Source: Candidatus Omnitrophota bacterium
GTDB lineage: Bacteria > Omnitrophota > Omnitrophia > Omnitrophales > Aquincolibacteriaceae
Length of the DNA: 34,934 bases
Assembly (NCBI GenBank): GCA_903884815.1
Contig: CAISGE010000024.1
Location: 1-34,934, forward strand
Reading direction: 5' to 3'
Position numbers and translations under genes: made by a program. Below are positions 1-8,009 of this stretch, in pieces. Below the pieces are notes generated by a model. That model worked only from the letters and a program-made list of their open reading frames with translations. It did no database searches and was not told the DNA's origin. The stretch's first letter is position 1. Each line of letters starts with the position of its first letter.

Positions 1-51
1 ATACGAGATTCTCCGGAGTGACTGGAGTTCAGACGTGTGCTCTTCCGATCT
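1..51 (+). other. Illumina TruSeq i7 adapter contamination
   Basis: These bases are not genomic. Bases 1-9 are the end of the P7 flow-cell sequence, bases 10-17 (TCTCCGGA) are the reverse complement of the i7 index TCCGGAGA (I recall it as D702), and bases 18-51 match the standard TruSeq read-2 adapter ending in GCTCTTCCGATCT. Reading frames through it give the spurious N-termini MTGVQTCALPI and MCSSDL, both well known from adapter-contaminated database proteins. Genomic sequence begins at base 52, which should be treated as the contig end. Confidence 0.98.
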
Positions 52-52
52 C

Positions 53-814
53 GCCACAAGGAAAAAAGAAAAGTTCCTGGAGGCGTCGGGGCTTATTGCC
101 GCTATTGATGACGAGGGGCCTGGGCTGCCGGAGCAGGACATTCTCATTCGTCCCAATCTTCTCGATCTTCCGCGTCCCTCAAAGATTGCTAAGAATAATT
201 ATTGGTCTGGCTGGGAGTGCATCATCCTGCACCCTGACGTTGAGCTTCAGGCGCTGCGAAAAAGAACGGTGGAAAAGGAATCTAGCAAGCTGCTGGTCTG
301 TTTCGGTGGCAGCGATCCCTGCGGACTGACATTGCGGGTGATCCCGTTGCTCAAAAAAGTTGCGAACGGGATGAAAGTGCATGTTGTTATAGGCTCAGCA
401 TTCTCGCGGAAGAAGGATGTTGTATCTATGATAGGCCGCGATTCCCGGTTTTTGCTGAGCGTCAATGTCTCGAATATGGGCAAAACCCTTAGGGCTGCGG
501 ATGTGGCATTAATCAGTGGCGGAACCCTGCTTTACGAGGCCTGTGCTCTCGGCGTGCCTTCGTTGGTGCTTTCCCAGAACGCTGCGCAGGATGCGGAGGC
601 GCGGGTATGCCGCGCGGCGGGAGCCGTTCTAAATCTTGGTATATGCACGACTGTGGCTGATGAAGCTATAAGCGCAGGACTTGAGAGGATAGTCAGAAAT
701 TATTCGTTGCGTATAAAGATGGCGAGCAAAGGCCCCAGGATTGTTGCGCCAAATGGCGCAAGGCGAATCGCTTCAAGATTGCTGGTGCGCCAGAAAGTGA
801 AATCTAACACATGA
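53..814 (+). CDS. pseG: PseG-like UDP-sugar hydrolase, 5'-truncated
   Basis: The C-terminal 253 residues of a GT-B-fold protein resembling PseG/SpsG. PseG hydrolyses UDP-2,4-diacetamido-2,4,6-trideoxy-L-altropyranose to release the sugar condensed with PEP by PseI. Visible motifs are FGGSDP (about residue 84 of the fragment) and the nucleotide-binding segment ISGGTLLYEACALGVPSLVL. The N-terminus, with the catalytic His of the family, is missing because the contig ends in adapter at base 51; the first genomic codon is at 53. The stop overlaps the next start by 4 bp (ATGA at 811-814), indicating translational coupling to the WbqC-like gene. A related GT-B glycosyltransferase cannot be excluded without the N-terminus, but the PseI-like gene two positions downstream supports this call. 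Confidence 0.8.
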   Translation, partial: ATRKKEKFLEASGLIAAIDDEGPGLPEQDILIRPNLLDLPRPSKIAKNNYWSGWECIILHPDVELQALRKRTVEKESSKLLVCFGGSDPCGLTLRVIPLLKKVANGMKVHVVIGSAFSRKKDVVSMIGRDSRFLLSVNVSNMGKTLRAADVALISGGTLLYEACALGVPSLVLSQNAAQDAEARVCRAAGAVLNLGICTTVADEAISAGLERIVRNYSLRIKMASKGPRIVAPNGARRIASRLLVRQKVKSNT

Positions 815-1539
815 TCGCTGTTATTATGCAGCCAACCTATTTGCCGTGGATTGGCTATTTTGATCTAATGGACAGTGCGGATATTTTTGTGCTGTTGGAT
901 ACCGTGCAGTTTGAAAAGCAGTCCTGGCAACAGCGCAACAAGATCAAGACGGGAGAGGCCGAATCCAAGTGGCTAACGGTGCCGGTCGTCCAAGGGCTTG
1001 AGCAGAAGATTCGAGATACCAAGATCGAAACAGCGAATCCCTGGAGGCGGAAACATTGGGGAACAATCGAGCAGTATTACAGGCGCGCTCCGTATTGGGA
1101 ACAGTATCGAGAGGGTCTGTCGGCGCTCTATTCGAAAAGTTGGGAATTTCTTTTCGATTGGAATGTGGCGATCCTTACATTCTTAAAAGAACAGTTTGGT
1201 CTCAAGACAAAGTTTGTGCGCGCTTCTGAAATTCCCGTATCGGGTGATAGGGTCGGGCTATTGGTGAATATTTGTCATTATCTCAATGCGAACGCATACC
1301 TTTCCCCCGTCGGCTCGGCAGAGTATATTGAAGCGAATAATATTTTTGCCGCTGAAGGGATCTCTTTGAAATATCAAGAGTACCTCCATCCTGATTATAA
1401 ACAGTTGTATGGAGAGTTTATGTCCCATATGTCTGCGATCGATCTTCTATTTAATGAGGGGCCGGCAAGTCTGGAGATCATTCGTTCCGGGCGGGGCAAG
1501 TATCATGGTTTTTCACAACCTTCAGGGGTGAGCGAATGA
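811..1539 (+). CDS. WbqC-like family protein
   Basis: A 242-aa protein with the WbqC-like signature at its N-terminus (MIAVIMQPTYLPWIGYFDLM, then a FEKQSWQQRNKIK segment). The family is common in O-antigen, capsule and nonulosonate clusters, often beside aminosugar or acyl-transfer genes. Its biochemical role is not firmly established as far as I know, so no reaction is assigned. It has no signal peptide or membrane segment and is probably cytoplasmic. Its ATG overlaps the PseG-like stop by 4 bp and its own stop overlaps the PseI-like ATG by 4 bp, so it lies inside a tightly coupled trio. This suggests it acts on the same sugar as its neighbours (inference). Confidence 0.85.
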   Translation: MIAVIMQPTYLPWIGYFDLMDSADIFVLLDTVQFEKQSWQQRNKIKTGEAESKWLTVPVVQGLEQKIRDTKIETANPWRRKHWGTIEQYYRRAPYWEQYREGLSALYSKSWEFLFDWNVAILTFLKEQFGLKTKFVRASEIPVSGDRVGLLVNICHYLNANAYLSPVGSAEYIEANNIFAAEGISLKYQEYLHPDYKQLYGEFMSHMSAIDLLFNEGPASLEIIRSGRGKYHGFSQPSGVSE

Positions 1540-2609
1540 GTTTCATGATAAGTAAAAGAAAAATCGGTTCCGGACATCCGGTTTATATCATTGCCGAGAT
1601 GTCCGCCAATCATGGTCAGGATTTTGACAAGGCCGTCAGGATTGTCGAGGCGGCCAAGGCTTGTGGCGCGGATGCGGTCAAGCTTCAGACGTACACGGCG
1701 GACACGATGACGCTCGATTGTGATAATGAGTATTTCCGGATCAAGGGTACGATCTGGGAGGGAAAAAATCTCTACGAGCTTTATCAGCAGGCTTTGACAC
1801 CCTGGGAGTGGCATCCGAAGCTGAAGAAGGTTTGTGAAAAGCTGGGGCTGGATCTATTCTCAACGCCCTTTGACCTGACGTCGGTCGACTTTCTTGAGAA
1901 AATGGATGTCCCGGCCTATAAGATCGCCTCGTTTGAGCTTGTTGATATTCCACTTTTGAGGCGGGTCGCGGTTACAGGGAAGCCGATTATCATGTCAACG
2001 GGCATGGCAACGCGTGAAGAGATCGATGAAGCTGTTGCAACTATAAAGAGCCAGGGGAACGATCAGATAGCCCTGCTCAAATGTACGAGTGCTTATCCCG
2101 CGCTTCCCGAAGAAATGAATCTGCGGACAATCGCTGATCTTTCCGCTGTTTATGGCGTTCCCTCAGGGCTTTCAGATCATACCCTGGGTAATGCCGTTTC
2201 TGTGGCGTCGGTTGCCTTGGGCGGACGTATTGTGGAGAAGCACCTGACTTTATCGCGTAAGGATCCTGGTCCCGACAGCGTCTTCTCAACTGAGCCTGCG
2301 GAGTTTAAATCTATGGTGGAAGATATTCGCACTGTTGAAAAGGCACTTGGCAGGGTGACCTACGAGATTACTGAGAAGCAGAAAGAGAACCGAGTTTTTC
2401 GAAGGTCTCTTTTTGCCGTGAAAGATATTCACGAGGGTGAACTCCTTTCAAAGGATAATGTGCGCGCCATTAGACCAGGGCATGGTTTGCATACGAGATA
2501 CTGGGACCAGACTTTGGGGAGAAAAGCTCTCAGGGAGATCAGGAGAGGAACTCCTTTAAGTGCGGATATGGTGGAAGGTTTATGTTTGGAAAAGAAAGCG
2601 GGGGTATGA
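1536..2609 (+). CDS. pseI: PseI/NeuB-type nonulosonic acid synthase
   Basis: A 357-aa protein matching the NeuB/PseI family, which condenses PEP with a 6-carbon 2,4-diacetamido sugar to a 9-carbon nonulosonate. The TIM-barrel motifs are visible: AEMSANHG (residues 20-27), AVKLQTYTADTM, STPFD, STGMAT, KCTSAYP and SDHT. The C-terminal part (about 280-350: RSLFAVKDI, AIRPGHGL) is the antifreeze-like SAF domain. A PseG-like gene upstream makes pseudaminate more likely than legionaminate or sialate (context inference). The length is normal. The start at 1536 gives a 4-bp overlap with the WbqC-like gene. The CMP-transfer partner (PseF) and the early Pse enzymes are not in the window. Confidence 0.9.
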   Translation: MSFMISKRKIGSGHPVYIIAEMSANHGQDFDKAVRIVEAAKACGADAVKLQTYTADTMTLDCDNEYFRIKGTIWEGKNLYELYQQALTPWEWHPKLKKVCEKLGLDLFSTPFDLTSVDFLEKMDVPAYKIASFELVDIPLLRRVAVTGKPIIMSTGMATREEIDEAVATIKSQGNDQIALLKCTSAYPALPEEMNLRTIADLSAVYGVPSGLSDHTLGNAVSVASVALGGRIVEKHLTLSRKDPGPDSVFSTEPAEFKSMVEDIRTVEKALGRVTYEITEKQKENRVFRRSLFAVKDIHEGELLSKDNVRAIRPGHGLHTRYWDQTLGRKALREIRRGTPLSADMVEGLCLEKKAGV

Positions 2610-3608
2610 ATGCTCAACGTTAAAACGGGAAGTATTTCTCCAGAAGTGCTCGGGACAGATAAAAAGCTTGGGCCTGTTTTTCATGATGAAGAGTGGCTTG
2701 AATATCGCCGGAAATGGGACGCGTATCCCCAAGAGGGAATTGTCGGAAAAGTTCCTCTGCAGATCGACCTTTTCGCGGTGGATGTTTGCAATCTGAAATG
2801 TCCTATGTGCCCGCGGCAGGAATTCATCCCCGGAAAGGGCTACATGTCGTTCAGCTTGGTCAAAAAGGTGATCGATGAAGCTACCGAGCATGGATTGTGT
2901 GCCTTCAACTTTGCAGGATTGGGAGAACCGACGCTTTGTCCGGACGTTCTTAAAGTAATTCGCTACGCCAAAGAGAAGGGCGTCGTGGATGTCAATATGC
3001 ACACCAATGGCACACGTTTGGGCCCTGAGTTCAACCGCCAGTTGATCGAATCGGGGTTAGACAGGCTAATTATTTCCCTTGATAGCGCGAATAAGGAGGT
3101 TTATGAAAAAATTCGAGTAGGCGCTAGTTTCGAAAGGGTTTATGCCGGGGTCGAAGATTTAATCAGACAACGCAATGAACGGGTTTCTAAGAAGCCGCAC
3201 ATTAAGGCTAATTTTATCGAAATGGATGAGAAAGACCCGACGGAAAAAGATCGCTTCATTGCGCACTGGTCTGATAAAGTCAACCGTATTGCAGTTCTGC
3301 GCTATCTCGACTGTCAGGGCGAAGAACGTTTGTATCACCGGAATAATTATCAGCAGGACCGCTCTTTTTGTTGCCCGGAGCTTTGGCGTCGGTTGGTCAT
3401 ATTGAGCGATGGCACAGCTGTTCTTTGCCCCAGAGATATGAAAAAGAGACATGTGCTCGGTAATGTCCAGGAACAATCGGTCACTGATATCTGGACAGGA
3501 GAGAAGATGCAACGAATTAGAGATGTGCACCGGTCAGGGAAATTTCGCGAATTGGATTTCTGCAGGGATTGTCCGGATTCGTATGATTCCAAGAGGAGTC
3601 TCAAATGA
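2610..3608 (+). CDS. Radical SAM/SPASM protein (copy 1)
   Basis: A 332-aa radical SAM enzyme. The [4Fe-4S]-SAM motif CNLKCPMC gives C60, C64 and C67, followed by GLGEPTL (103-109), which corresponds to the family's GGEP motif. A C-terminal SPASM-like auxiliary-cluster region has Cys at 254/255, 273, 318 and 321 around the LSDGTAVLCPRD and GNVQEQSVTDIW segments. These proteins usually carry out radical chemistry such as epimerisation, dehydrogenation or C-C bond formation; the substrate here is unknown. The ATG follows the PseI-like stop directly, and the stop overlaps the next radical SAM gene by 4 bp. The position after pseI suggests it acts on the sugar or lipid-linked glycan (inference). 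Cytoplasmic. Confidence 0.88.
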   Translation: MLNVKTGSISPEVLGTDKKLGPVFHDEEWLEYRRKWDAYPQEGIVGKVPLQIDLFAVDVCNLKCPMCPRQEFIPGKGYMSFSLVKKVIDEATEHGLCAFNFAGLGEPTLCPDVLKVIRYAKEKGVVDVNMHTNGTRLGPEFNRQLIESGLDRLIISLDSANKEVYEKIRVGASFERVYAGVEDLIRQRNERVSKKPHIKANFIEMDEKDPTEKDRFIAHWSDKVNRIAVLRYLDCQGEERLYHRNNYQQDRSFCCPELWRRLVILSDGTAVLCPRDMKKRHVLGNVQEQSVTDIWTGEKMQRIRDVHRSGKFRELDFCRDCPDSYDSKRSLK

Positions 3609-4624
3609 AATTGAAGAGAAATTGGGAGATCAAAACTGGTTTTTGGGGCAAGATGAAAAATCTTTACAAAAAGGGCGGCCTTGACCTGAGGTTCTATATC
3701 TATCGCTACCGCTTCAATGCTTATCCGGGGCGATTTAAGATCGGGCTATTTCCCCTTGATGTGATTGTAGAGGCTGCCAATATCTGTAATTTGCGTTGTG
3801 GTATGTGTTTTCAGGTGGATAAGGATTTGCCGGTGCCAAAGACTACCAAGGTACCGTTCATGTCCATGGATACATTTAAGAAAATCGTGGATGAGTGTGC
3901 GAAGAATGGTTTGCCTGCGTTGAAGCTGAGTTGGCGTGGGGAGCCGATGCTTAATAGGAATTTCACGGAAATGCTCCGTTACGCGAAACTTAAAGGGATC
4001 TTGGAGGTGACGTCGCTGACAAATGCGACTTTGATGAACGAAACGATATGCCGTGAGATCGTCGCAGCCAGACTCGATCAGCTTGTGATCTCTGTCGATG
4101 GCTTTACTAAAGAGACTTATGAGAAGATCCGCGTGGGAGCTGATTATAATGTGGTCATGAATAATATAATGACCTTGCTCAAGATCCGGGGAAAAGCTTT
4201 TAAGCCGTTTATTCGGTTGCAATACACAGAATCCCCTATAAATCGGCATGAAACACAGGATTTCTATAGTTATTGGAAGGATCGAGTTGATGAGATCACA
4301 ATTTCGTACTGTCAGGATTTCGGTTCTCCTGAAAAGAATAGTGCGCTGGATACTCCCGTGCATGAATTCTGCTGCAAACAACCCTTTCAGCGTCTCGCGG
4401 TTATGACCGATGGGACGGTTTGCGTGTGCGCCACAGATGTAATGGGGAGTCTTTCTGTGGGGAATATTAACGATTCAAGTCTGAAGGAGCTTTGGCTGGG
4501 GCCAAAGATCAACCAATTAAGGGAACAACATCGCTCGGGCAAGTATTTTCTGAGCCCTATGTGCCGTATCTGCGCCCATAACGTGTTTAAGGCCAATGAA
4601 GTGGCAAGCCGTCTCGAAAAGTAG
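3605..4624 (+). CDS. Radical SAM/SPASM protein (copy 2)
   Basis: A 339-aa paralogue of the gene just upstream. It has the radical SAM motif CNLRCGMC (C61, C65, C68), a WRGEPML variant of the GGEP motif (110-116) and SPASM-type Cys at 256/257, 273, 275, 320 and 323. Both tandem copies share segments such as TYEKIRVGA/VYEKIRVGA, EQHRSGK/DVHRSGK and a GN(V/I) turn before LW/IW, so they probably arose by duplication and then diverged. The start is fixed by a 4-bp overlap (ATGA, 3605-3608). Tandem SPASM enzymes could catalyse successive steps or act as a heteromer; neither can be decided from sequence. About 50-90 bp separates it from the flippase, so it may end the coupled run. Confidence 0.88.
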   Translation: MKLKRNWEIKTGFWGKMKNLYKKGGLDLRFYIYRYRFNAYPGRFKIGLFPLDVIVEAANICNLRCGMCFQVDKDLPVPKTTKVPFMSMDTFKKIVDECAKNGLPALKLSWRGEPMLNRNFTEMLRYAKLKGILEVTSLTNATLMNETICREIVAARLDQLVISVDGFTKETYEKIRVGADYNVVMNNIMTLLKIRGKAFKPFIRLQYTESPINRHETQDFYSYWKDRVDEITISYCQDFGSPEKNSALDTPVHEFCCKQPFQRLAVMTDGTVCVCATDVMGSLSVGNINDSSLKELWLGPKINQLREQHRSGKYFLSPMCRICAHNVFKANEVASRLEK

Positions 4625-4713
4625 CAGCATGTATTTCTTAATGGATATCATTCGCATCATCCGAACGGTTCAAGCTTTTGAGGATAATGCATGAGCTCAG
4701 GATTGATGCTGCA

Positions 4714-6162
4714 ATGAATTCCAAAAATACGCAGATCAACAACGGTGTTTTGTATGTTGTAGAACTGGCCATTACGACGCTTTTGCCGGTTCTTGTCCTG
4801 CGTGTTTTTACAAGAATCCTGACAAGCGGGGATTATGGTCTTTGGGCGCTTGCGCAGGTTTACGCAGTTTTTGTGACTGGTTTTTGCAATGTGGGCCTGC
4901 TGACCGCATTTGAGCGCAATTTCTTTGAAGATAAAACGCCTGAGGGGCGACAGAAGCTATTTTGTACCATCTGGCTTTTTGTCGCGGGCTGTATGGTTCT
5001 TGGGGCCGGCGTTACCTTTATCTTTTCGGGCACACTTTCTCAGTGGATTATCCGGGAGCCGGGGCATGGGACGCTGCTTCTGACAACTTTTTGCTCGACA
5101 TGTATTATCAGCCTGAATCAGTACGGCCTTATGTGGCTTAAAAACACAGAGCAGGCCAAGAGCTATTTGCACTTGGGTGTTGCTGAAAAAGTTACTGCCA
5201 TCGCTGTCTCGCTGCTCCTTGTGGCCGGATTTCGAATAGGCGTTCAGGGGCTTGTGTTGGGACAGCTTGCAGGTGCTGGATTATTGTTTTTTCTTCTTGG
5301 TGCGAGGCTTTTCCGCAATCCTATCTTCGATCGGGACGTTCTTTTTCATTCACTCCGGATCGGTTTTCCTCTTACCCCGCGCATTTTTCTCGGGGTGATC
5401 AATAGCCAGTTTGACAAATATATGATCGGCCTCATGAACACGATCGGGGGGGTCGGAATTTACAGCATCGGACAGATGCTCGCGAACGGAGTCTTTCTTT
5501 TTATGACCGCCATTCAGAATGTTTTTGCCCCTCAGGTCTACCGGCGCATGTTCGAGCTTGGCGCGGAGGGCTCGGGAGAGATCGGACGCTATCTGACGCC
5601 CTTTATTTATATCTCCGTGGGGGTGGCTCTGCTGGTCGCTTTTTTCGCGGAAGAGGTGATTATGATCTTAATGCCACCCTCATACCACTCCGCCGCTAAC
5701 ATTGTCATGATCATGGCTTGCTACTATGCCTTGCTGTTTTTTTCGAAGCAGCCGCAGCTTATCTATGCCAAAAAAACCCACATTTCTTCACTTTTAGGTA
5801 TTGCCAGCGTCGTGCTAAATGTGGGTCTGAACATTCCGTTGATACGTGCTTTTGGGGCCATTGGAGCTGCCTGGGCAACACTCCTTTCTGGTTTATTCTC
5901 TGGCGCTTTGATATTTATCGTGTCTCAGAAGTATTACCACATAGGCTGGCAATATCGGCGAATTACAGCAATGTATCTTATTTTAGGACTTGGCGTTTTA
6001 GCTCTGTTTATTCCGGCGGCCACATACCCGATGCGAATTTTTATAAAGTGTACGGGCTTGGTTCTCTATGGCTTTTTGGGACATCGCATCGGTATTCTCA
6101 CTAAAGAACACATTTTGCTTGTACGTGATCAGCTTTTTAGAAAGAACTTCCAGAAAGCGTAA
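4714..6162 (+). CDS. Wzx-type lipid-linked oligosaccharide flippase
   Basis: A multi-pass membrane protein of the MATE-like polysaccharide transporter family (Wzx/RfbX), 482 aa from the ATG at 4714. Hydrophobic segments run through the whole length, beginning with VVELAITTLLPVLVLRVFTR and the family-typical RILTSGDYGLWALAQVY. The function is transfer of undecaprenyl-PP-linked units across the inner membrane. The frame is open from a TTG at 4678 and an ATG at 4687. I prefer 4714 because AGGA at about 4698 is usably spaced and the family N-terminus begins near there, but the start is uncertain. An ABC exporter (20234-22442) lies in the same locus, so this flippase may serve a different glycan or be a relic of an older locus. 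Confidence 0.87.
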   Translation: MNSKNTQINNGVLYVVELAITTLLPVLVLRVFTRILTSGDYGLWALAQVYAVFVTGFCNVGLLTAFERNFFEDKTPEGRQKLFCTIWLFVAGCMVLGAGVTFIFSGTLSQWIIREPGHGTLLLTTFCSTCIISLNQYGLMWLKNTEQAKSYLHLGVAEKVTAIAVSLLLVAGFRIGVQGLVLGQLAGAGLLFFLLGARLFRNPIFDRDVLFHSLRIGFPLTPRIFLGVINSQFDKYMIGLMNTIGGVGIYSIGQMLANGVFLFMTAIQNVFAPQVYRRMFELGAEGSGEIGRYLTPFIYISVGVALLVAFFAEEVIMILMPPSYHSAANIVMIMACYYALLFFSKQPQLIYAKKTHISSLLGIASVVLNVGLNIPLIRAFGAIGAAWATLLSGLFSGALIFIVSQKYYHIGWQYRRITAMYLILGLGVLALFIPAATYPMRIFIKCTGLVLYGFLGHRIGILTKEHILLVRDQLFRKNFQKA

Positions 6163-6219
6163 ATAGGGGAGCGTCTCAGTGAGAAATCTCTCGGCAGAAA
6201 CCAACGGTACCAGCAACGA

Positions 6220-7890
6220 ATGCGAAAAATGACCATACCTTTTATCAGTGCTTTTGTGAAATCGTTGTTTCGTCGCCGGCTCAGACGGATTATGCGTGGC
6301 TATCGGTCGCTCAGGAGAACCAACCAGGTTGGATTGCTTTCTTCTGTCCATGAAGAGCTGATCAATTTGCATTTCGCGAAAGTGGATATTTCTTCGGCAA
6401 AACTTTTGTTTGGGGCTGGTTGCCAAAAAGCGGAGTTAATTATCCGCCAATATCTTTTTACAAGGATCGGTGGGCTTGGTCTTAATGAGGCTCTGCTTTA
6501 TTCACTCGGCACGAAGAATAGCTCTGTCGTTTATCCTATGCCGCGAGAGTGGCAGGAAGTTGTGCGAAACTTTGGATTTCGAATCGCGGGCATGCGTTGC
6601 TCTTTGGCGTGGCTGGGCTATGTTGCGATTCTTTGGGGCTATGGCGTGCTATCTGTTGCGAAATATGCGGTTATTTCCCTGCGTGAACTAATCTGGCCGC
6701 ATGTCGCTCCAATGGGGCGATACGTTTATTTTTCAGGATTGACCGCGGGTAATTTGCCGCAACCATGTCGAGATGGGCGTAGCCATGATGTTGTTACTTG
6801 GTATTTTCGATGGAAAGAAAAAGCCGACCATGTCGACGCATTCTGCCATAGCGTCGCTGGTGCTGGCGCTCACAATCGTCATGATTTCAAGCCTTTGTTC
6901 GTTCCCCATCCCGTCTTACCCCTGTGCGATTTTAACTGTTTTGTATTATTTATTAAGTGGGCATTGTTGGCTGTCGGACGTTCCGGTTGGGGTCTGTTTT
7001 CGGATCGATGGTGGTCGGCTGTCCTGTTGGCTGAATCAGCAAAAGCAGCCATGGTTCGCTTCCAACTATCCGACAAGCTCGCGCGAGACTATTTATTTCA
7101 TAATTCCGGCCGTATTTATAGGCCTCTTTGGACTTATGAAGCTGAAAGAAAAGGGTCGCGTATCATTTTCTATTTTTACTCGACAAATATGGGAACTTTT
7201 AAGCGCTTCGAAGGTTTTCCTTCGCATGTAGGAAGTTGGAAAATTATGAATTGGCCCTTGTATTTAGTTTGGGATGAGTGTCAGGCGAATTTTTTACGAC
7301 AGGTCGTTCATGGTGTCGCGAACGTTAAAATTGTGGGATCCATTTGGTTTCAGTCGAGCTCTGCGGAGATTGCCGATTTGCCGGAAGGATCTGTTGCTGT
7401 ATTTGATGTCCAGCCGCATCGTAGTTCTCGGTATCAGATACTGGGTGCGCCCGAAGAATATTATGTTCCCGAAGTGGCAAATCAGTTTTTATCAGACATA
7501 CATGCGTGCATTCGGGAACGTGGCGGTGTGATGGTCCATAAACGTAAACGCAACATTGGAAAGAAACTTCACCCGAAGTACGCGGCTCTAGTGAAGAGTT
7601 TTGATGTGGTTCCCGACGTGATATCCGTTGATCCCGACATATCTCCCATCCGGGTTATTGAAGGCTGCTGTGCGGTGATTTCGATGCCGCTTACATCCAC
7701 GGCATTATTGGGTAGAGATCTTGGGAAGCCCTCTGTTTTTTACGACCCTTGCGGTATCGTACAAAAGGATGACAGGTTTGCGCATGGGGTAAGAGTTTTA
7801 AGCGGAAAAAATGAACTGCGGGATTGGCTGGCAGGTTTAACGGGATTTCCCGGGACAGGGGCTTATCTCGGAGCGCGTGAGTCCCTATGA
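6220..7890 (+). CDS. Polysaccharide biosynthesis 'PFTS motif' family protein
   Basis: A 556-aa protein. The C-terminal third carries VFDVQPHR (394-401), a KRKRNIGKKLHPKY basic stretch and MPLTSTALLG (489-498), followed by GKPSVFYDP. This matches my memory of the uncharacterised 'polysaccharide biosynthesis PFTS motif' family, here with Leu for Phe in the motif. The layout suggests a GT-B-like glycosyltransferase or polymer-modifying enzyme; activity is unknown. Hydrophobic stretches occur at about 125-155 and 235-255, but I would not assert membrane spans. It follows the flippase by 57 bp and seems to end region A, since a new promoter lies 70-100 bp downstream. Confidence 0.65.
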   Translation: MRKMTIPFISAFVKSLFRRRLRRIMRGYRSLRRTNQVGLLSSVHEELINLHFAKVDISSAKLLFGAGCQKAELIIRQYLFTRIGGLGLNEALLYSLGTKNSSVVYPMPREWQEVVRNFGFRIAGMRCSLAWLGYVAILWGYGVLSVAKYAVISLRELIWPHVAPMGRYVYFSGLTAGNLPQPCRDGRSHDVVTWYFRWKEKADHVDAFCHSVAGAGAHNRHDFKPLFVPHPVLPLCDFNCFVLFIKWALLAVGRSGWGLFSDRWWSAVLLAESAKAAMVRFQLSDKLARDYLFHNSGRIYRPLWTYEAERKGSRIIFYFYSTNMGTFKRFEGFPSHVGSWKIMNWPLYLVWDECQANFLRQVVHGVANVKIVGSIWFQSSSAEIADLPEGSVAVFDVQPHRSSRYQILGAPEEYYVPEVANQFLSDIHACIRERGGVMVHKRKRNIGKKLHPKYAALVKSFDVVPDVISVDPDISPIRVIEGCCAVISMPLTSTALLGRDLGKPSVFYDPCGIVQKDDRFAHGVRVLSGKNELRDWLAGLTGFPGTGAYLGARESL

Positions 7891-7961
7891 GCCCGGATAT
7901 AACAACTTATAAAAACACAAAATGCCGCGAGCCCAAGTTTTTATCTGTTTTTTGCTGAGCT

Positions 7962-7987
7962 TTGTTTGCGCGATTTCGTGCTATTAT
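7962..7987 (+). promoter_or_regulatory. Extended -10 promoter for the aldolase-KdsB operon
   Basis: An extended -10 element TGCTATTAT is at 7979-7987 (TG at 7979-7980, TATTAT at 7982-7987). A weak -35-like TTGTTT at 7962-7967 has a short 14-bp spacer, so recognition would rely mostly on the extended -10. The expected transcription start near 7994 leaves a leader of about 15 nt before the Shine-Dalgarno GGAGGG (8000-8005) and the ATG at 8010. No terminator hairpin is evident between 7890 and 7960, so readthrough from region A is possible. Seen by eye only. Confidence 0.5.
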
Positions 7988-8009
7988 TGCCCCAAATTTG
8001 GAGGGTTTT

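Noticed and set aside
35..52. Start codons within the first 51 bases (18 and 35)
   Set aside because: They lie in Illumina adapter sequence, so the resulting N-termini are artefacts.
4678..4713. TTG start for the flippase at 4678
   Set aside because: No ribosome site at suitable distance, and family N-termini start nearer 4714.
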